A model generated the notes under the pieces. It ran no database searches, was not told the DNA's origin, and saw only the letters and a program-made list of their open reading frames with translations. From Plectrocnemia conspersa (Eukaryota > Arthropoda > Insecta > Trichoptera > Polycentropodidae), in NCBI GenBank assembly GCA_009617715.1, contig VTFK01000347.1, positions 231,954-295,953 on the forward strand: a stretch of DNA of 64,000 nt, given 5' to 3'. Made by a program: the position numbers and the translations under genes. Within the stretch, counting starts at the first letter, position 1. Each line of letters starts with the position of its first letter. Below are positions 12,701 to 24,358 of this stretch, in pieces.

Positions 12701-14193
12701 ATTGAAAACCCGAGATTGATCGTCAAACCAAATGTATAATTGAATATATCCATTGTTCACTAGCTATCGAGGGCTTTTTACAAAAATCCAAAACCAATCA
12801 AAAACGAATACATCAGCTGTTGAAATATGCAACAATAGTATCAACCTATCGCCCCGCCAACTGTCAAAATTGCGTCAGCGCATTCTTAATTCGCCGCCGC
12901 CGCTCGGTCCAAATCGATCGACGCGTCGGACCAGAGAGCGCGCGCGAATTTTTCACTTCATATTATTATTACAGCGCGATTTTACGATCGGCCGTAAAAA
13001 AATTAAAGCAAATCAACGGCGGCAATATTGACACACAAGTCCACCAACAAGCGAGCCAACAAAATACTTTGAACATATTTTCTAACGACACGCGATGCGG
13101 TCGAATGAATTTATAATATGGGCACGAAACGAACGCACGAAGCGATCCGAAACGTTTCCATCCCTTTCTGTCCGGACCGGAACGAGCAAGACGGAAACAG
13201 AGATCTTTTCGTTCGGAACTCATCAGGTATTGGCCTTATCTCGTTTGATATGGAGTAATGCGCCCATTTAACACAATGGATTCGGTCGAAAGTAAAGAAA
13301 ATATTCCACCAATGCTATTCGATCACAATTGACTACTTATTTGTTTTACTATTTTTTTATGTATATTTTATACTTATGGGACTAAATTCGTTTCGACGAT
13401 TAATTAACCCAAAAACGTCACTAGTTCCATTGTGTGAACACGTTAGCCCGGCGATGACGTCAATTAATATTAACGCAATACGCCGATATGATACCGCGTT
13501 TGAAACGCTATATATACGCGTAATATTATCAGAATCTACCAAATCCAAAGAAAGATTTATAAATTACATAATATTATTTAACTGTGACGTCTAAAGTCAA
13601 TAATAATGTTTTTTGTTGATGTTCAGGCTAAGATGTTTATACTATAGATTCATAACATTGTCCATAGATATTGTGGGAAGCACATCTACATAATCACAAA
13701 GGCTGTCACAAAATTTGATCAGAGATAATGCGGTCTCTGTAATTTTGTAACTATTATTTAAATTACTACTTAATCTTTCAACGCTTTCAGTTTGCTTATT
13801 GCTACTAATTTAGATTTAGATTCAACTTTTTTTTATTTATTATAAATCATCCATTGCAATATTGCAGACGTAAATCCAATAAACACAATCAACAACTACT
13901 AAATAGTACACAAGACTCAAATAAAAGTCTTATTATTTAGGACCAGCAATCTTAGAAGTTATCTAGATTGTTTTTTTTTTTTCGATTCCAACGAAATAAG
14001 TTTAAAATATATCCGTTACTTTAAATCAAGTTTCCAAGAAAAGTTATATGAGGCGTTAAAAATATTAAATACAAACTCAACAAATGCATATTTCGAGATA
14101 ATCTACTAAAAAGTCATTCAAGTGTTTTAGAATATCAAGGCCTATGAGTTATTGATTTATTGAGTGGTTGTAGTGATGAAGTTTTTTGTGTTA
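12701..14193. other. intergenic, CpG-rich patch 12840-13260, no gene seen
   Basis: The patch at 12840-13260 is GC-richer than its surroundings and has overlapping short open frames on both strands (12753-13031, 12820-13116, 12969-13223). None shows a domain. A palindromic TGACGTCA is present at 13455-13462. The rest is AT-rich, with a T run near 13971-13982. Confidence 0.4.
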
Positions 14194-15207
14194 TGCCTGT
14201 ACTACACTCTCTGAAAGTTGGCCAAGGTTGGCTAAAGATGGAGAATATAGTGGGTTACTTCGGCCCGCTCTAAAATCTCTCGGAAGTTATCCGAGGCTAC
14301 CGAGAACAGGAGGTAAAGTGGGGGTAATTCAGTCGACTTGGCCAGCTTCGAGCGCTTCCGAACATTGTCGGCAAACAGACCGAAGACTCTTTCGAGCGCG
14401 AGCGGTGAGATACTTCCCCTTTCGCTCTCTCGCGTGTTAAGTAACGACAGTGAGAGAGATAATGATATGGTTTTTCGCAAACTGAGATAGAACGAGTAAC
14501 TCGGTTCAATTTCAGTATGCGCGTAAGCGTCCTATGGTCAACACGCATGTCGAGCGCTGCATCGTAGTCACGTGGTCAATTTATAATACCACATGCTTAT
14601 CGGGGACTTCAACAGACTCTTACTGACATCTTTGAATATTTTAGGGCACCAAAATGGATTAATTATATTTTTGATAGTATATTCTTCTAACAGATATCGT
14701 TATTAATTTTTTTTTCATATAAAATTAAATAATTAATGGTATTTGATTTTGTTAAAAAAAATCGTTTCGAATATCCTTATGTATTTTCCTAGATCGGTTT
14801 ATATAAATGTCACACATGTTAGAATCGATGGCGACAAATTCTAGGATAGTCACAGATGTTATGTTTGTATTCTGAAGTATCATTTTTATGCCTTATGGCA
14901 TTTTGCAAAAGCCGACAAATATTTTGCGTAAATTGAATATTTACGACCGAAAAGTTTTCACTGATATTGTATTGGTGAGTGTCCACACAAACTTAATAAA
15001 ATGACAATTTAAAAATTGTGATTATTTGGTACATTTTTCGATCACGCGCAAATATGCCAGCTGTACGTGACTGAAGCCGCCGTGTGGACGTCATTCACGG
15101 CCGTCGTACGGACGGCATATGAAATTTGCGGCAGTGTGGTCGTAGGTCTCTGCCGACTTCACTTGTAACTTCGGTTCGGACAACTTCCAGAGAGTGTAGA
15201 ACAGGCA
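14194..15207. mobile_element. non-autonomous DNA transposon with about 30-bp terminal inverted repeats
   Basis: The left end reads TGCCTGTACTACACTCTCTG followed by AAAGTTGGCC. The reverse complement of the right end (15176-15207) reads TGCCTGTTCTACACTCTCTG followed by GAAGTTGTCC, so the ends are near-identical inverted repeats about 1 kb apart. The inside is GC-richer than the flanks. It has open frames at 14186-14548 but no transposase motif, so it is probably an internally deleted or MITE-type element. The flanking bases resemble a short TTA-type target duplication but this is not decisive. Confidence 0.7.
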
Positions 15208-16338
15208 TTAGGTTTGCAACATTTTTGTCTTTTGAATTATTTTTTTTAATATCAATATGGCATAATGCAACTGCTTTGGGGTTCTAAAACAACATTTTTA
15301 ATAATGTGTAAAACCGCAAAATATATTCTAATAACTTTTTTAAATATATGTATGTAGATAATTATTTTACATTCATTAAAAAGGAATTGCATTGAAATTA
15401 AATGGTATATTTTTAATGTGTGCATAGCAAATGACTGACCAATATATTTTACTCTCTGCACCTCGTCACTCTTCTATACGCACTTTGCTTAGCTACTATT
15501 ATATTCTTTGTTCTGTGGTTACCATACAGTTGTTTTCGCTGCTGTTTTTCAGCGTATAGTTACTTTGATTTACTATAAATTTTAAAATGCTTGTAGTTAA
15601 TTTGAAATAAAAATATTATATTATCTTTAAAGATAATTTATGATGTATGATATTTGAATGTATTGTATATCAGCTCATGTTTTAATTGTAACGTGTTGAT
15701 AATATGTGGGGGGAAGTAACATAGTTTTTGCTTGGGGCGCTAAATAAGTTGGGGCCGACCTGGGTGTGCTCCAACTTTATTAAAAAATATATTTTTGTGT
15801 TGTTTTAATTAATTAATAAGGTGATTATTTAATATACTATAAAGTTAGATATTTTTTAAAACATTATAATGAAAGGATTAAAAATATAAATGCCATTAGG
15901 GTATGTATGTATTTAAAATAGTTCACAGATAACGTGAATGAATTTCTTCTCACTTTTCGCCACTTCTAATCCAAATGATGACGAATTTTTTTAGAAAGTC
16001 AGAAACTCTCAAAAGAACAAAGCGAAGAGCGTTGTTAATTGAGCAAAAGTTCAAAATTTATTCTGATTGCGCCGCATCGTAAAAAAATATATTTAAAAAA
16101 ATTAAGAGATATTTCAATAAAAATTAATTATAATGTGAGGCAGAATATTCATAATTATAGATGATTTTTTTAAGTAGGTTGTGTTTCAGTCCTTTATAAA
16201 CAATCCCTTTAAATTAAATACAGGCACAATAGACGGAGCTGATAGTATGTGAACTTTGGTCTGGTTCTAGCATAGCATTGTCTCAGTATTTACTTTGACC
16301 AACTAAAGTAAACTTAAAATCTGATTAAATTGTAATCG
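15208..16338. other. AT-rich stretch upstream of exon 1a, no gene seen
   Basis: AT-rich sequence with a short G-rich patch near 15700-15760. A 69-residue minus frame (15252-15461) has no domain. This interval would be the proximal upstream region of the first SERTA-gene promoter. Confidence 0.4.
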
Positions 16339-16344
16339 TCAGTC
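16339..16344 (+). promoter_or_regulatory. initiator-like TCAGTC upstream of exon 1a
   Basis: TCAGTC matches the arthropod initiator consensus TCAGTY. With A at 16341 as +1 it gives a 66-nt 5' leader before ATG 16407. No clear TATA box lies 25-35 bp upstream, although the sequence there is A/T-rich. Assignment as the start site is inference. Confidence 0.4.
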
Positions 16345-16406
16345 TTTCGACAGTCTGCATAGAGTCAACTGGGTAGTATATCTGTGCTTTTAAGAGACAG
16401 GACGAC

Positions 16407-16487
16407 ATGGAAAGTTTCGACTTTATAGAAGATGGCATCGAGTGTTTGGAGTTTTTTCAAGAAGACATGAACTTCATGGACTATGAG
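16407..16487 (+). CDS. tara: candidate alternative first coding exon of the SERTA gene (taranis alpha-like)
   Basis: ATG at 16407 sits in a reasonable context (gacATGG). It opens 27 codons beginning MESFDFIEDGIECLEFF and rich in acidic and aromatic residues, ending ...DYE at a GAG|GTATAA donor. The exon ends in phase 0. The main SERTA exon at 58652 also begins in phase 0 (ATT TTC CCG), so joining them gives a continuous 480-residue protein. Known of the family: Drosophila taranis makes isoforms with different N-termini from separate promoters; this exon fits that pattern. Unspliced, the frame would stop one codon later (28 residues), so a stand-alone micro-ORF is the alternative. Further small exons inside the 42-kb intron cannot be excluded. 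Confidence 0.6.
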
Positions 16488-16989
16488 GTATAAACAAATT
16501 CAAATTAATAACGTTAATTGTAAATTGCTCATAATCAATTAATATTTACTTACGTCAGTTTTGTTATTTAACGCCACTGATAAAAAAGGAGCTCTGATTA
16601 ATAATACATACATTCTCGTGAGCATAAGATTATCTAGTGAACCACACAAAATGAACTCTCAGCCCGTATGCTAAATAACTATTTATTTAACATATTAGCT
16701 TTAAGAATTAAACTTAATATTTAATAAAAATATGTACGAATACTTCTTTCTATGCATGCGTAGCAAGAGATTTCTTGTTTTTTTTTATCAATAGATAATA
16801 ACTTTTTTAATGTTTAATATATTTAATTACTTAAATATTCCAAGAAGAAATGGACATTAGTTCTGGGATTTCCTAGAATCTCGTGATCTAATAAAGTATG
16901 TCAATACATATAAATAAAATTGCCAATATAAGAGAGTGATTAATTATTAAAGTACAACTGCTAGTCATAAACAGCATTTTGCTTTATGA

Positions 16990-17410
16990 TTGACAATAAA
17001 GGTTATTAATAAATACGAGGTACATCCAAAAAGAAAGTGTACTGATTTACCTTTGCAGATTAGAGATAAGTTAGTAAATACCTTAATAGCATGTCCATTC
17101 TTGTTTACAGTAGTGCGGTCATGTTTTACTACAATAAAGAAAAATATCGAAAAATTTTGTGAGACTCAAAGAATTCGCCTCTGAGACATTTATAGATTCA
17201 ACCGAACTTTATAGAGATGACACTCTATCAATACATGTGGTTTTAATTGGCACGAAGCTTCCTTCCCCAAGTTCAAACGATCAAAATGAGGAAGTTCTAC
17301 GAGCTGTGATGACAAGAAACGTCAGAATGAAAAAAGTGCTAATTGCAAAGCAAACAGACTACAATAAAAATTCAATTAATAAAATGTATAGGCGTGTTGT
17401 GAAAAGCTAG
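16990..17410 (+). other. unassigned overlapping open frames
   Basis: Two overlapping + frames (16990-17184, 64 residues; 17159-17410, 83 residues) read with moderate amino-acid diversity, for example SIHVVLIGTKLPSPSSNDQ. No family was recognised. They could be a broken transposon gene immediately left of the repeat at 17508 or chance frames. Confidence 0.2.
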
Positions 17411-17507
17411 GGTGCTATTTCACAGGGAATTAATTTGAAAGATACGTGCATTTAAACAAATACTTTGTTTTATAAAACAAATTGCTTGTGCATTTATATA
17501 AGGTCAG

Positions 17508-17653
17508 GATTCGTTGCAGACAGTTATTCATAAAGTGTTCACTGTTCTAACTACTGCTCTCCCGCTCGCACCTAATCTGCCCTACAGTAACGCACTAATA
17601 ATTTGCTTTATGGAACAATTATTATATACATTCCTCATTTAAATTTCCCTCAA
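17508..17653. repeat. dispersed repeat, copy 1 of 2
   Basis: The sequence 'gattcgttgcagacagttattcataaagtgtt', then 'acagtaacgcac.aataatttg.tttat', then 'attcctcatttaaatttccctca' matches 36735-36838 in order, with an insertion here. The family is unknown. Confidence 0.55.
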
Positions 17654-19364
17654 AAACTAGTGCCCAATACTTATCTTTAGTGCAAAAAAAACACCGATTG
17701 TAAATTTGTCAGAACTTGCTGATCGTGATGTTCGAGTACAATCTTGCGGGGTGAGGGAAATTTATCGCCTGCAATCCTCCGCCAGCAATTAATCGCTAGC
17801 CGCGGAAATTGTATTGTTTTCTCAAGAACTTGCACGAGCATGCCAGACACGTGGATGTTTTCGGCGATAGCCACACGAAGCTGGAAAAAATTATGTGAGT
17901 TGCTGCACAATTATTTTTAATATTTAATAATATAATTAAGCATCTAGCGTGCATTTTCATTAGGAATATGTGTGTAAAATTTGTAAAAAATAAATAAATT
18001 AGAACAAAATGTATCAATGGACTTTAACTTTCAAAACGAAAATTAAATAAAAAAAATATGTTTATTGTTAGAAAAATTCTCTCTATGCAGCTTTTTCCAC
18101 ATCAATTTATATCTTTATTGAAACATTTTTTGGAGGGAGATAGTGGTTTTATATGCTCTAAATTTAGTATTACACCATTATATGCATTCGCCTTTAATTA
18201 ATTATTTCAAACTACACTCAACTATCTCCAATACGCGCACGCTTACAGATAGCATACAAATTAATGATGCTCGACACGATAATAGGTCATGCAGGATTAT
18301 CAACGCATGACCTTACACTTAAACCACTTTATGACGAACATAATTGAAAAATATAACTAAATGCGTGTTTATTTATGAACATGTGTTGTACATAAATGTA
18401 TATATTTGCTATATTATCATGTGCGGTTTTGCCAAGCGCGCGATATGACATATTCATTCATTTTTACATGTTGTGATAATCATTTCAATTAAAATCATTA
18501 TGTCAGAATTCAACTTTGACGATCGTAATAATATGTGTGTTTGTGTGGATATATAACAATGTATGTATGTGTAACGCTTTTCGGACCTGATCGCCCACTT
18601 ATGGTTCAATATTGACCACATAATAAACGAGGACCTGTTCATGACTGTCGGACATGTCGGATCCGCAGCCGGTGAAGTGAAATTGAAAATTTATTTAAAA
18701 GCCGTTTGATAAGGTCATTTTAATACGTATTTTTATTATATACTTTTTTTCTTGTGCGACCTCGTCGCTTATCGCCTATTGGGTTTTGTTTGTATTGTGT
18801 GAATATGCTCAATACTGCTCACTGTCGTTATTATTTCTTCAAGATTTATTGTGTAAATCGCATCTAAACTCCATAACAGTGCTGTTCAGACCATACAAAA
18901 GACATTCAATTCGTTTAAGAACAGTTTTCAGTTTCTAATCAAATGAGTAATGCCGGATCACTTGGCATTTATTTGTAGCGCACTTTCTTTTCAATATGTT
19001 TACGATTTGTTTAATTAATCCATTTTAACGATATACATTTGAAGCACACGTGCTCTTAAGCCTGCTCTGTGATCGGTCGTACGCCGTGAGGAGTGTGCCG
19101 GTACGTGCACACAAGGCACAGGGAATTATTAATTTGTTGATCTCGAGGTAGAGTTGACAAGATTATAATCGTAATCCCTATTTTAATTTATTTTCAAAAC
19201 AAAAATATCTTCTGAGAACAACGATAATCCATTTTGTCCCAAATTCGCTGATTTGCGCTTTTGAATACAAAAAGTATTGGCGATTATCACGAAGAAATGG
19301 ACAATAAATTAATTGAAAATAAAGTTATTGGTAAGGTAAAATATTTATTTAATATAATTAGCTG
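17654..19364. other. intronic AT-rich sequence, no gene seen
   Basis: A 77-residue minus frame (17677-17910) and an overlapping 73-residue frame (17796-18017) have fairly varied composition but no domain I can name. The remainder is AT-rich with a CpG patch near 19040-19110. Confidence 0.35.
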
Positions 19365-19392
19365 TCGGTACCTCACTGACGTGAGGTACCGA
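19365..19392. repeat. perfect 12-bp-arm hairpin, TCGGTACCTCAC
   Basis: TCGGTACCTCAC, loop TGAC, GTGAGGTACCGA. It is preceded by 'attagctg'. A diverged copy with the same flank, 'actagctgtcagttcctcactggcgcgaggtaccgcagct', lies at 25309-25347. The motif is therefore part of a dispersed element and not a chance palindrome. Confidence 0.65.
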
Positions 19393-20772
19393 AGCGAGTG
19401 TTGAACATTTTTCAACATACCTATAATATATATGATATACAATATTATTTAAAAAAATTAACATGCCGAAGAATCTTTTTTATTTATGATAGGCTATTAT
19501 TTGTTTACATAGTATGTATCACTACAGTATTTATCGATACACGCAGACACTTGAGTCATCGACGTATTAAAATTGATTCACTGATAATATCATATTGCTG
19601 TAATAATTTGAGACTGTTATTTTTAAAAGTATGACGACAATTTGTTAGCATAAAGTTGATTTGCTAGAACGTAAGTCAATCGACAGCGAGATTATAGCAT
19701 GAGTCATAATAATTACGTCTGCGAACTTAAAATACAAGTCTTATTTCATGAACATAAATAAACTCCAAATTTTATCGTGCGATGGAGCATAACTGCATAA
19801 GTATAAATGTAAATTAGCGCAAAATTATTGTGGTATTGTTTAGTTCATAATGGTTCAATCTTTGCTTCCATTAAGTTACAATGTACGAATAGTGCAATAA
19901 TAATGACTAAGGATTTAAATAAACTCATTATTTTTACCTTTCAAATAATTTAGATTTTTCTACTTTAAAAAATACTTAGTTATATTGAGTTATCTTATTT
20001 ACTCATTGAAATATAATAAAAGATTTTAAAATAGGAGAAAACTAACATAGCTCCGGACAATTGACTAGTTCACCTGATACAAACCTTTTTGTTTATCGCT
20101 TTCATTTTACCTGCAAATAACGGTATTTAACAGACATTAAGCTAACTAACAACCTAATCTCAGTTTATATTTACAATAATATTTGGAAATTGTCTAGCAA
20201 CATTATACATTTACAACCTTCCAAACACGACCATAAACGTGACCATATGGTAACGGTAAACACCATTGCAAAACCAACCATCTTCACTTCTTATATTTAT
20301 ATGAATACGGTTAAAATTTATGTCATAACAAATGTTATAAAAATAATTCACGAGACACCAAGCAAAAACTGATTTGAAAAAATATTAATTTTTTTGTATT
20401 TTCTGTGCAAACTATTTATTTCAGAAAAATGGTCTATTCCAAAACATAATTTATATTTATTTAACTTTTACGAATAAATTTCTTATAACAATTAGTTGAT
20501 CTACAAATGTTGCGAAAGATTTTGTATGAATGGATATTTTTTAATTTAACTAATAATTATAATCCAGTAAAATTACACGTAAATTTATTCGTGATAATGA
20601 GCTGTATGCAGTTCTAAAAATAGAGAACCTTAAAAAATATATAATATGTATTTGTACTGGATGTATGACACATAAGACAAAAATGAATATTGTTTTAGAT
20701 TGCAAAAACAATTAATGAGTAATATTTTAATACAATTAAATATTGCTAAATCTATTTTTAAATTCTTTATAT
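19393..20772. other. intronic AT-rich sequence, nothing recognised
   Basis: AT-rich with short open frames at 19398-19634 and 20190-20372 that lack domains. No repeat or RNA gene was recognised. Confidence 0.35.
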
Positions 20773-20800
20773 AAAAATGATTCATAAATGAATCATTTTT
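20773..20800. repeat. perfect 13-bp-arm hairpin
   Basis: AAAAATGATTCAT, loop AA, ATGAATCATTTTT. Both arms carry TGATTCAT-type (AP-1-like TGANTCA) cores. It may be a small foldback or chance in AT-rich DNA. Confidence 0.5.
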
Positions 20801-21344
20801 GAGTGGCACAAAAATGCTGATCTACAAATTTTTACTGAATTATGATTTCTAAATGTAAGTATTGTAAATTATAGATGTTGCATTTTTGCTACAAAAATGA
20901 GATAACCTTAAATTAATCTATAATATCACGCGTCTAATTCAGCTAATTTAATTTTTTTGCTTTTTTGGTAAAGATATCACTTATATTCTATAATAATTAA
21001 AATATCTCAAAAATCCATCTCCGTGTATCTAGATAATATACTTACTTCCCATCACCGTATGTCAGCCTTCTTACACACATCCATTAATCCCCAGCTTAGT
21101 TTTTCTCGGCCTGCTAAACCAATGGTATTTTTCAAGAATGTATTTTAACTGGCTTTTCTTGAACACAATTTATTTTAGTACGCGATCCACAGTTTGGTGT
21201 TTACTGATTTTACCATTGCACAAAAAAACAATCATTAAAAATTGCATTCCAAATTTAATTTTTCAACGCTGATTAATATATTATTATTCCAATTATCATA
21301 AATAATTCGCGGTATTCAATATAGTCATTTTGATTTTTAAAAAA

Positions 21345-21985
21345 AGGGCTGTGGAGTCGGAGTCGTAAAAAATCGACTGACTCCGACTTCTTTTTAACGC
21401 GTTGAGTGCATTGAAGAGCGTTTATTTTCCTCGCTTAAAATAATAAAATCTGATTTAAGAGAAGCAAATATTTTTTTAAGATCTAATTCAGCTTAAATCA
21501 CAGATGCAAAAGATTATATTTAGATTTTGTATTATCAAAAAATTAAGATTAGATTTAGTCAACTTGGCATAATAAAACTAATGAAACAAGATTTTTCACT
21601 TGCCAGTGTAATTATTAAATTTGTTATTTTTATTAATTTAATGTATCGTTTTCTTAAATTTTATATTTAATATCATATAAGTATTTTATTTTACTTTACG
21701 TATATTATGTAATTTTTTTTACTAAAAAATGTATTTTTTGCACTTACTTTTTTACATATATCATTGTAATAAATATAAATCATTGTAATAAATAATATCA
21801 TTGTCAATAAAGGTGAATTAGGTAGACGTAGCCTTTTTTTTATTTTTTTTAAAATCCATTTTTTTATAGTTTGAAAATTGATGATATAATTTCTATTGCT
21901 ATAAATTATATGCAGGCAAAAAATAACCTAATTAATTTAAAATAGGAGTCGGAGTCGATAAAATTTAAAACAACTCCACGGCCCT
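21345..21985. mobile_element. MITE-like element with GGAGTCGGAGTCG ends (641 bp)
   Basis: The left end AGGGCTGTGGAGT and right end ACTCCACGGCCCT are inverted repeats with one mismatch. Next to each terminus lies GGAGTCGGAGTCG. At the left it forms a subterminal hairpin (AGTCGGAGTCG...CGACTGACTCCGACT), and at the right it sits just inside the terminal repeat. The interior is AT-rich and non-coding. A second smaller copy is at 22147-22510. Target duplications are unclear because both flanks are A runs. Confidence 0.7.
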
Positions 21986-22146
21986 GAAAAAATTTGAATA
22001 AGCTAGTTTAGACAAGATATTAAAAATACATTTTTGGTTGCATATGTATTGTTTATGTTGCAGTATGTCACACTGTTCAACTTTAATCAATTTAAGGTCG
22101 AGTTTTGTGCAAGAATTGGGAAGCTTTTAGGGTTATATATTACAAG

Positions 22147-22510
22147 CAAGGCTATTGAGTCGGAGTCGTAAAAAATCTACGAACTCAGTTTTATTATTTT
22201 AATAAATCTTATAAAATGTGTATATACTTTTCAAATATATACATACATCTGTACATATTTATATATTTTATAATGTATATTTTTTACTGTAATTATTTTT
22301 AGTATAAAGATGTGTTCAAATGTACCTACTTTTTTATTTGCACGTGTCATTTTAAATAAGTCACATGAATTAGAAGACATGGCAATTTTTATTTTTTATA
22401 ATTATAAAATTGCTATTAATTTTATTGCTGACAAAAAAGACTTTTATTAAAATTGTTAGTCGTCAGGTAAAGTCGGAGTCGGTAAATTTTGTACCGACTC
22501 CACAGTCCTG
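22147..22510. mobile_element. second, shorter MITE-like copy (364 bp)
   Basis: The left end CAAGGCTATTGAGTCGGAGT and right end CGACTCCACAGTCCTG are diverged versions of the ends at 21345-21985. The same internal GTCGGAGTCG motifs occur at both sides. It is more decayed, and the short AT-rich interior keeps general similarity ('atacatctgtacatatttatat'). Confidence 0.65.
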
Positions 22511-22779
22511 GTTATATGATGTTGTGTAATTTTATATAAGAATTGAGTTATGTTGTCTTCGCGGAAAAAAATCTTTTGCGTTTTGTCCGCGGCACACCAG
22601 AGCTCTGCTGTAAATTACCGGTAGCTTGCGTTTTACCGCTCGGCGACCAAACAGTAACTTTACATACATGAACGTTATTATTGTAAAATTAAATACTGAA
22701 CTACCAAAGTTCGCATTTCATATCATACGAAATTATCATGAAAAATACCCTTACAAACATTGTAACAGCTGTTACGGAA

Positions 22780-23145
22780 TGAAGAGCTCGCGTCGCTACA
22801 GCGGAAACCGCAAGTGTCAGCCGACGCGTGTTTATTGTCTATGGTCGCGCGAAAACGGAAAAAAGGAAAAGATTGCGCGGGCGCATCTCTGTACACAACA
22901 TACATGCATAAGTGTGTGCGTGTGATTTGATTAGCGGCCGATTATGATAGTGAAACATGTCCAAATAGCGTCGACGGTGTGCGTGCGCGGCGCGCGTGTG
23001 CCGCGCGGGGTGGGGGCGCGTCCGTGTGTGCGTTGCGGCCGCGTGGTGGGGGGGCTCGACACTGCTCTTCAGTAGCGCGCCGTCCTCTGGCTAGGTGGGT
23101 TGTGTGTAGAGCTGCGGCCGGAGCAGTCGTGCGATATCAGTAGCG
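22780..23145 (+). promoter_or_regulatory. tara: CpG-rich promoter of exon 1b
   Basis: The sequence changes abruptly from AT-rich to very GC- and CpG-rich (most extreme 22970-23180, with runs such as 'gcgcgcgtgtgccgcgcgggg'). Two initiator-like TCAGTA elements lie at 23069-23074 and 23137-23142. Purine-rich GTG/GGTGGG tracts precede them. No TATA box was seen. The layout is that of a TATA-less promoter feeding the leader exon that ends at 23302. Its link to the SERTA gene is inference from strand, donor site and lack of another gene. Confidence 0.5.
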
Positions 23146-23302
23146 CGCGCGCCGCTGTCGCCCGCGGCCGACGCGAACGCGAGTGACAGTGACACTACTA
23201 TTGTTTTGCAACTTTTGTGCGTTCGAACACTTCTCACATGGATTCGCGTGCGAAACGCGACTGAAGGAATTTTACTTCAACAGCAACACCGCGAACATCG
23301 AG
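23139..23302 (+). other. tara: candidate non-coding first exon 1b with small upstream ORF
   Basis: A GC-rich leader ends at the donor GAG|GTAAAT (GT at 23303-23304). It holds one ATG, opening an eight-codon upstream ORF (23238-23264, MDSRAKRD, stop). Spliced to 58652, translation would use ATG 58673 and give a 446-residue protein. Without a start, the phase-0 frame of this exon reads through to the end (...NSNTANIE), but it contains no ATG. The 5' limit is a guess from the second initiator-like site. Confidence 0.45.
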
Positions 23303-23955
23303 GTAAATAACAAAACAAAAAAAAACAAACAACCCTTATAAACAACGACAAAAAATATACGCGAAAAATCTAGTGCAAAGTGTCGAAAGTGTCGCGCGAA
23401 TCACGCAAAAAAGTGATTTTATGTCGTGAATAAACAAGTGAAAATATTTATATTGAATTATTCGAATAGATCGACGAGTGCTAGATCGAGTGCCAACATG
23501 AACATGTGAATCAGTTATTTAAATTATTTCTAATTGCGTTTGAATTTGAATTCATGATTAATGCGAATTTATTAATTAATCGATATTCATCGATGATTCA
23601 AATTAGATTTGATTAGTTGTGGCCAAATTGTGTTCGTGCGTTATTTAAAAAAAATCAATTCAAACAGTGTTTGTTGCTTTGTGTAGTTCGAAAAGTTGAC
23701 GCCCGATTTAGCGCTCGCGTCTACCGCGCGAGTAAATTTGAATTTCGCGCCACAAAAAATAAATACCCGGTTTCCCGTTTCGAGTTTTGAATTTATTTAG
23801 TGTTATATTTTGCAATTTAAAAATTAAAAATAAATATTCAAAAGTTAGTTTTTCGTCGAGTCGTGACGTTTCTCGTCCGCTGTGAGCGACCGTGGCGCCA
23901 TCGCTCGGCACGAAGGCGCAACACGTTTGACCGATACGCGACTTTTTCGCGCGTG

Positions 23956-23963
23956 TGACGTCA
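23956..23963. promoter_or_regulatory. palindromic CRE TGACGTCA
   Basis: Perfect CREB/ATF-type site about 650 bp after the exon 1b donor. It is followed at once by another half site (gtgTGACGTatg, about 23976). Function inferred from motif only. Confidence 0.35.
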
Positions 23964-24350
23964 CTTTCGTGCGTGTGACGTATGCTCTCGCTTATCAGCT
24001 TATCGGCGCCGATTGTCAGCTGCTGCCAGCCTTGTTTGGGTTGTTTACCCCGAATATCTTATCTGCGCGCGTATCGTATGCAAATTAGACTCTCGCGGTG
24101 ATTTCGGAGGAAACTTTCACCGAATCACCACTGCAGGTGAAAACGTAACGCCGTCGCCGATTTTCGCAACTGAATCGATTCAAAATGAAAATCTACTCTC
24201 CGCCGCTGCTGCTGTTGCTGCTCTTCGGATAACTGTTCTTCGCGCTATACTCCACTGGATAAATTACACGGAGGCTCATTATACAATTACTATTTTTCCA
24301 ATCGAAGTATTCCCACGGATCGGGGAGCAGCGCTTCGCCGAGAATGTTTA

Positions 24351-24358
24351 TGACGTCA
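24351..24358. promoter_or_regulatory. palindromic CRE TGACGTCA
   Basis: Second perfect CRE in the same CpG-moderate block, 395 bp after the first. Function inferred from motif only. Confidence 0.35.

Noticed and set aside
17677..18017. Minus-strand frames that looked like mariner-type transposase
   Set aside because: No catalytic DxD/E block or helix-turn-helix could be read in either frame.
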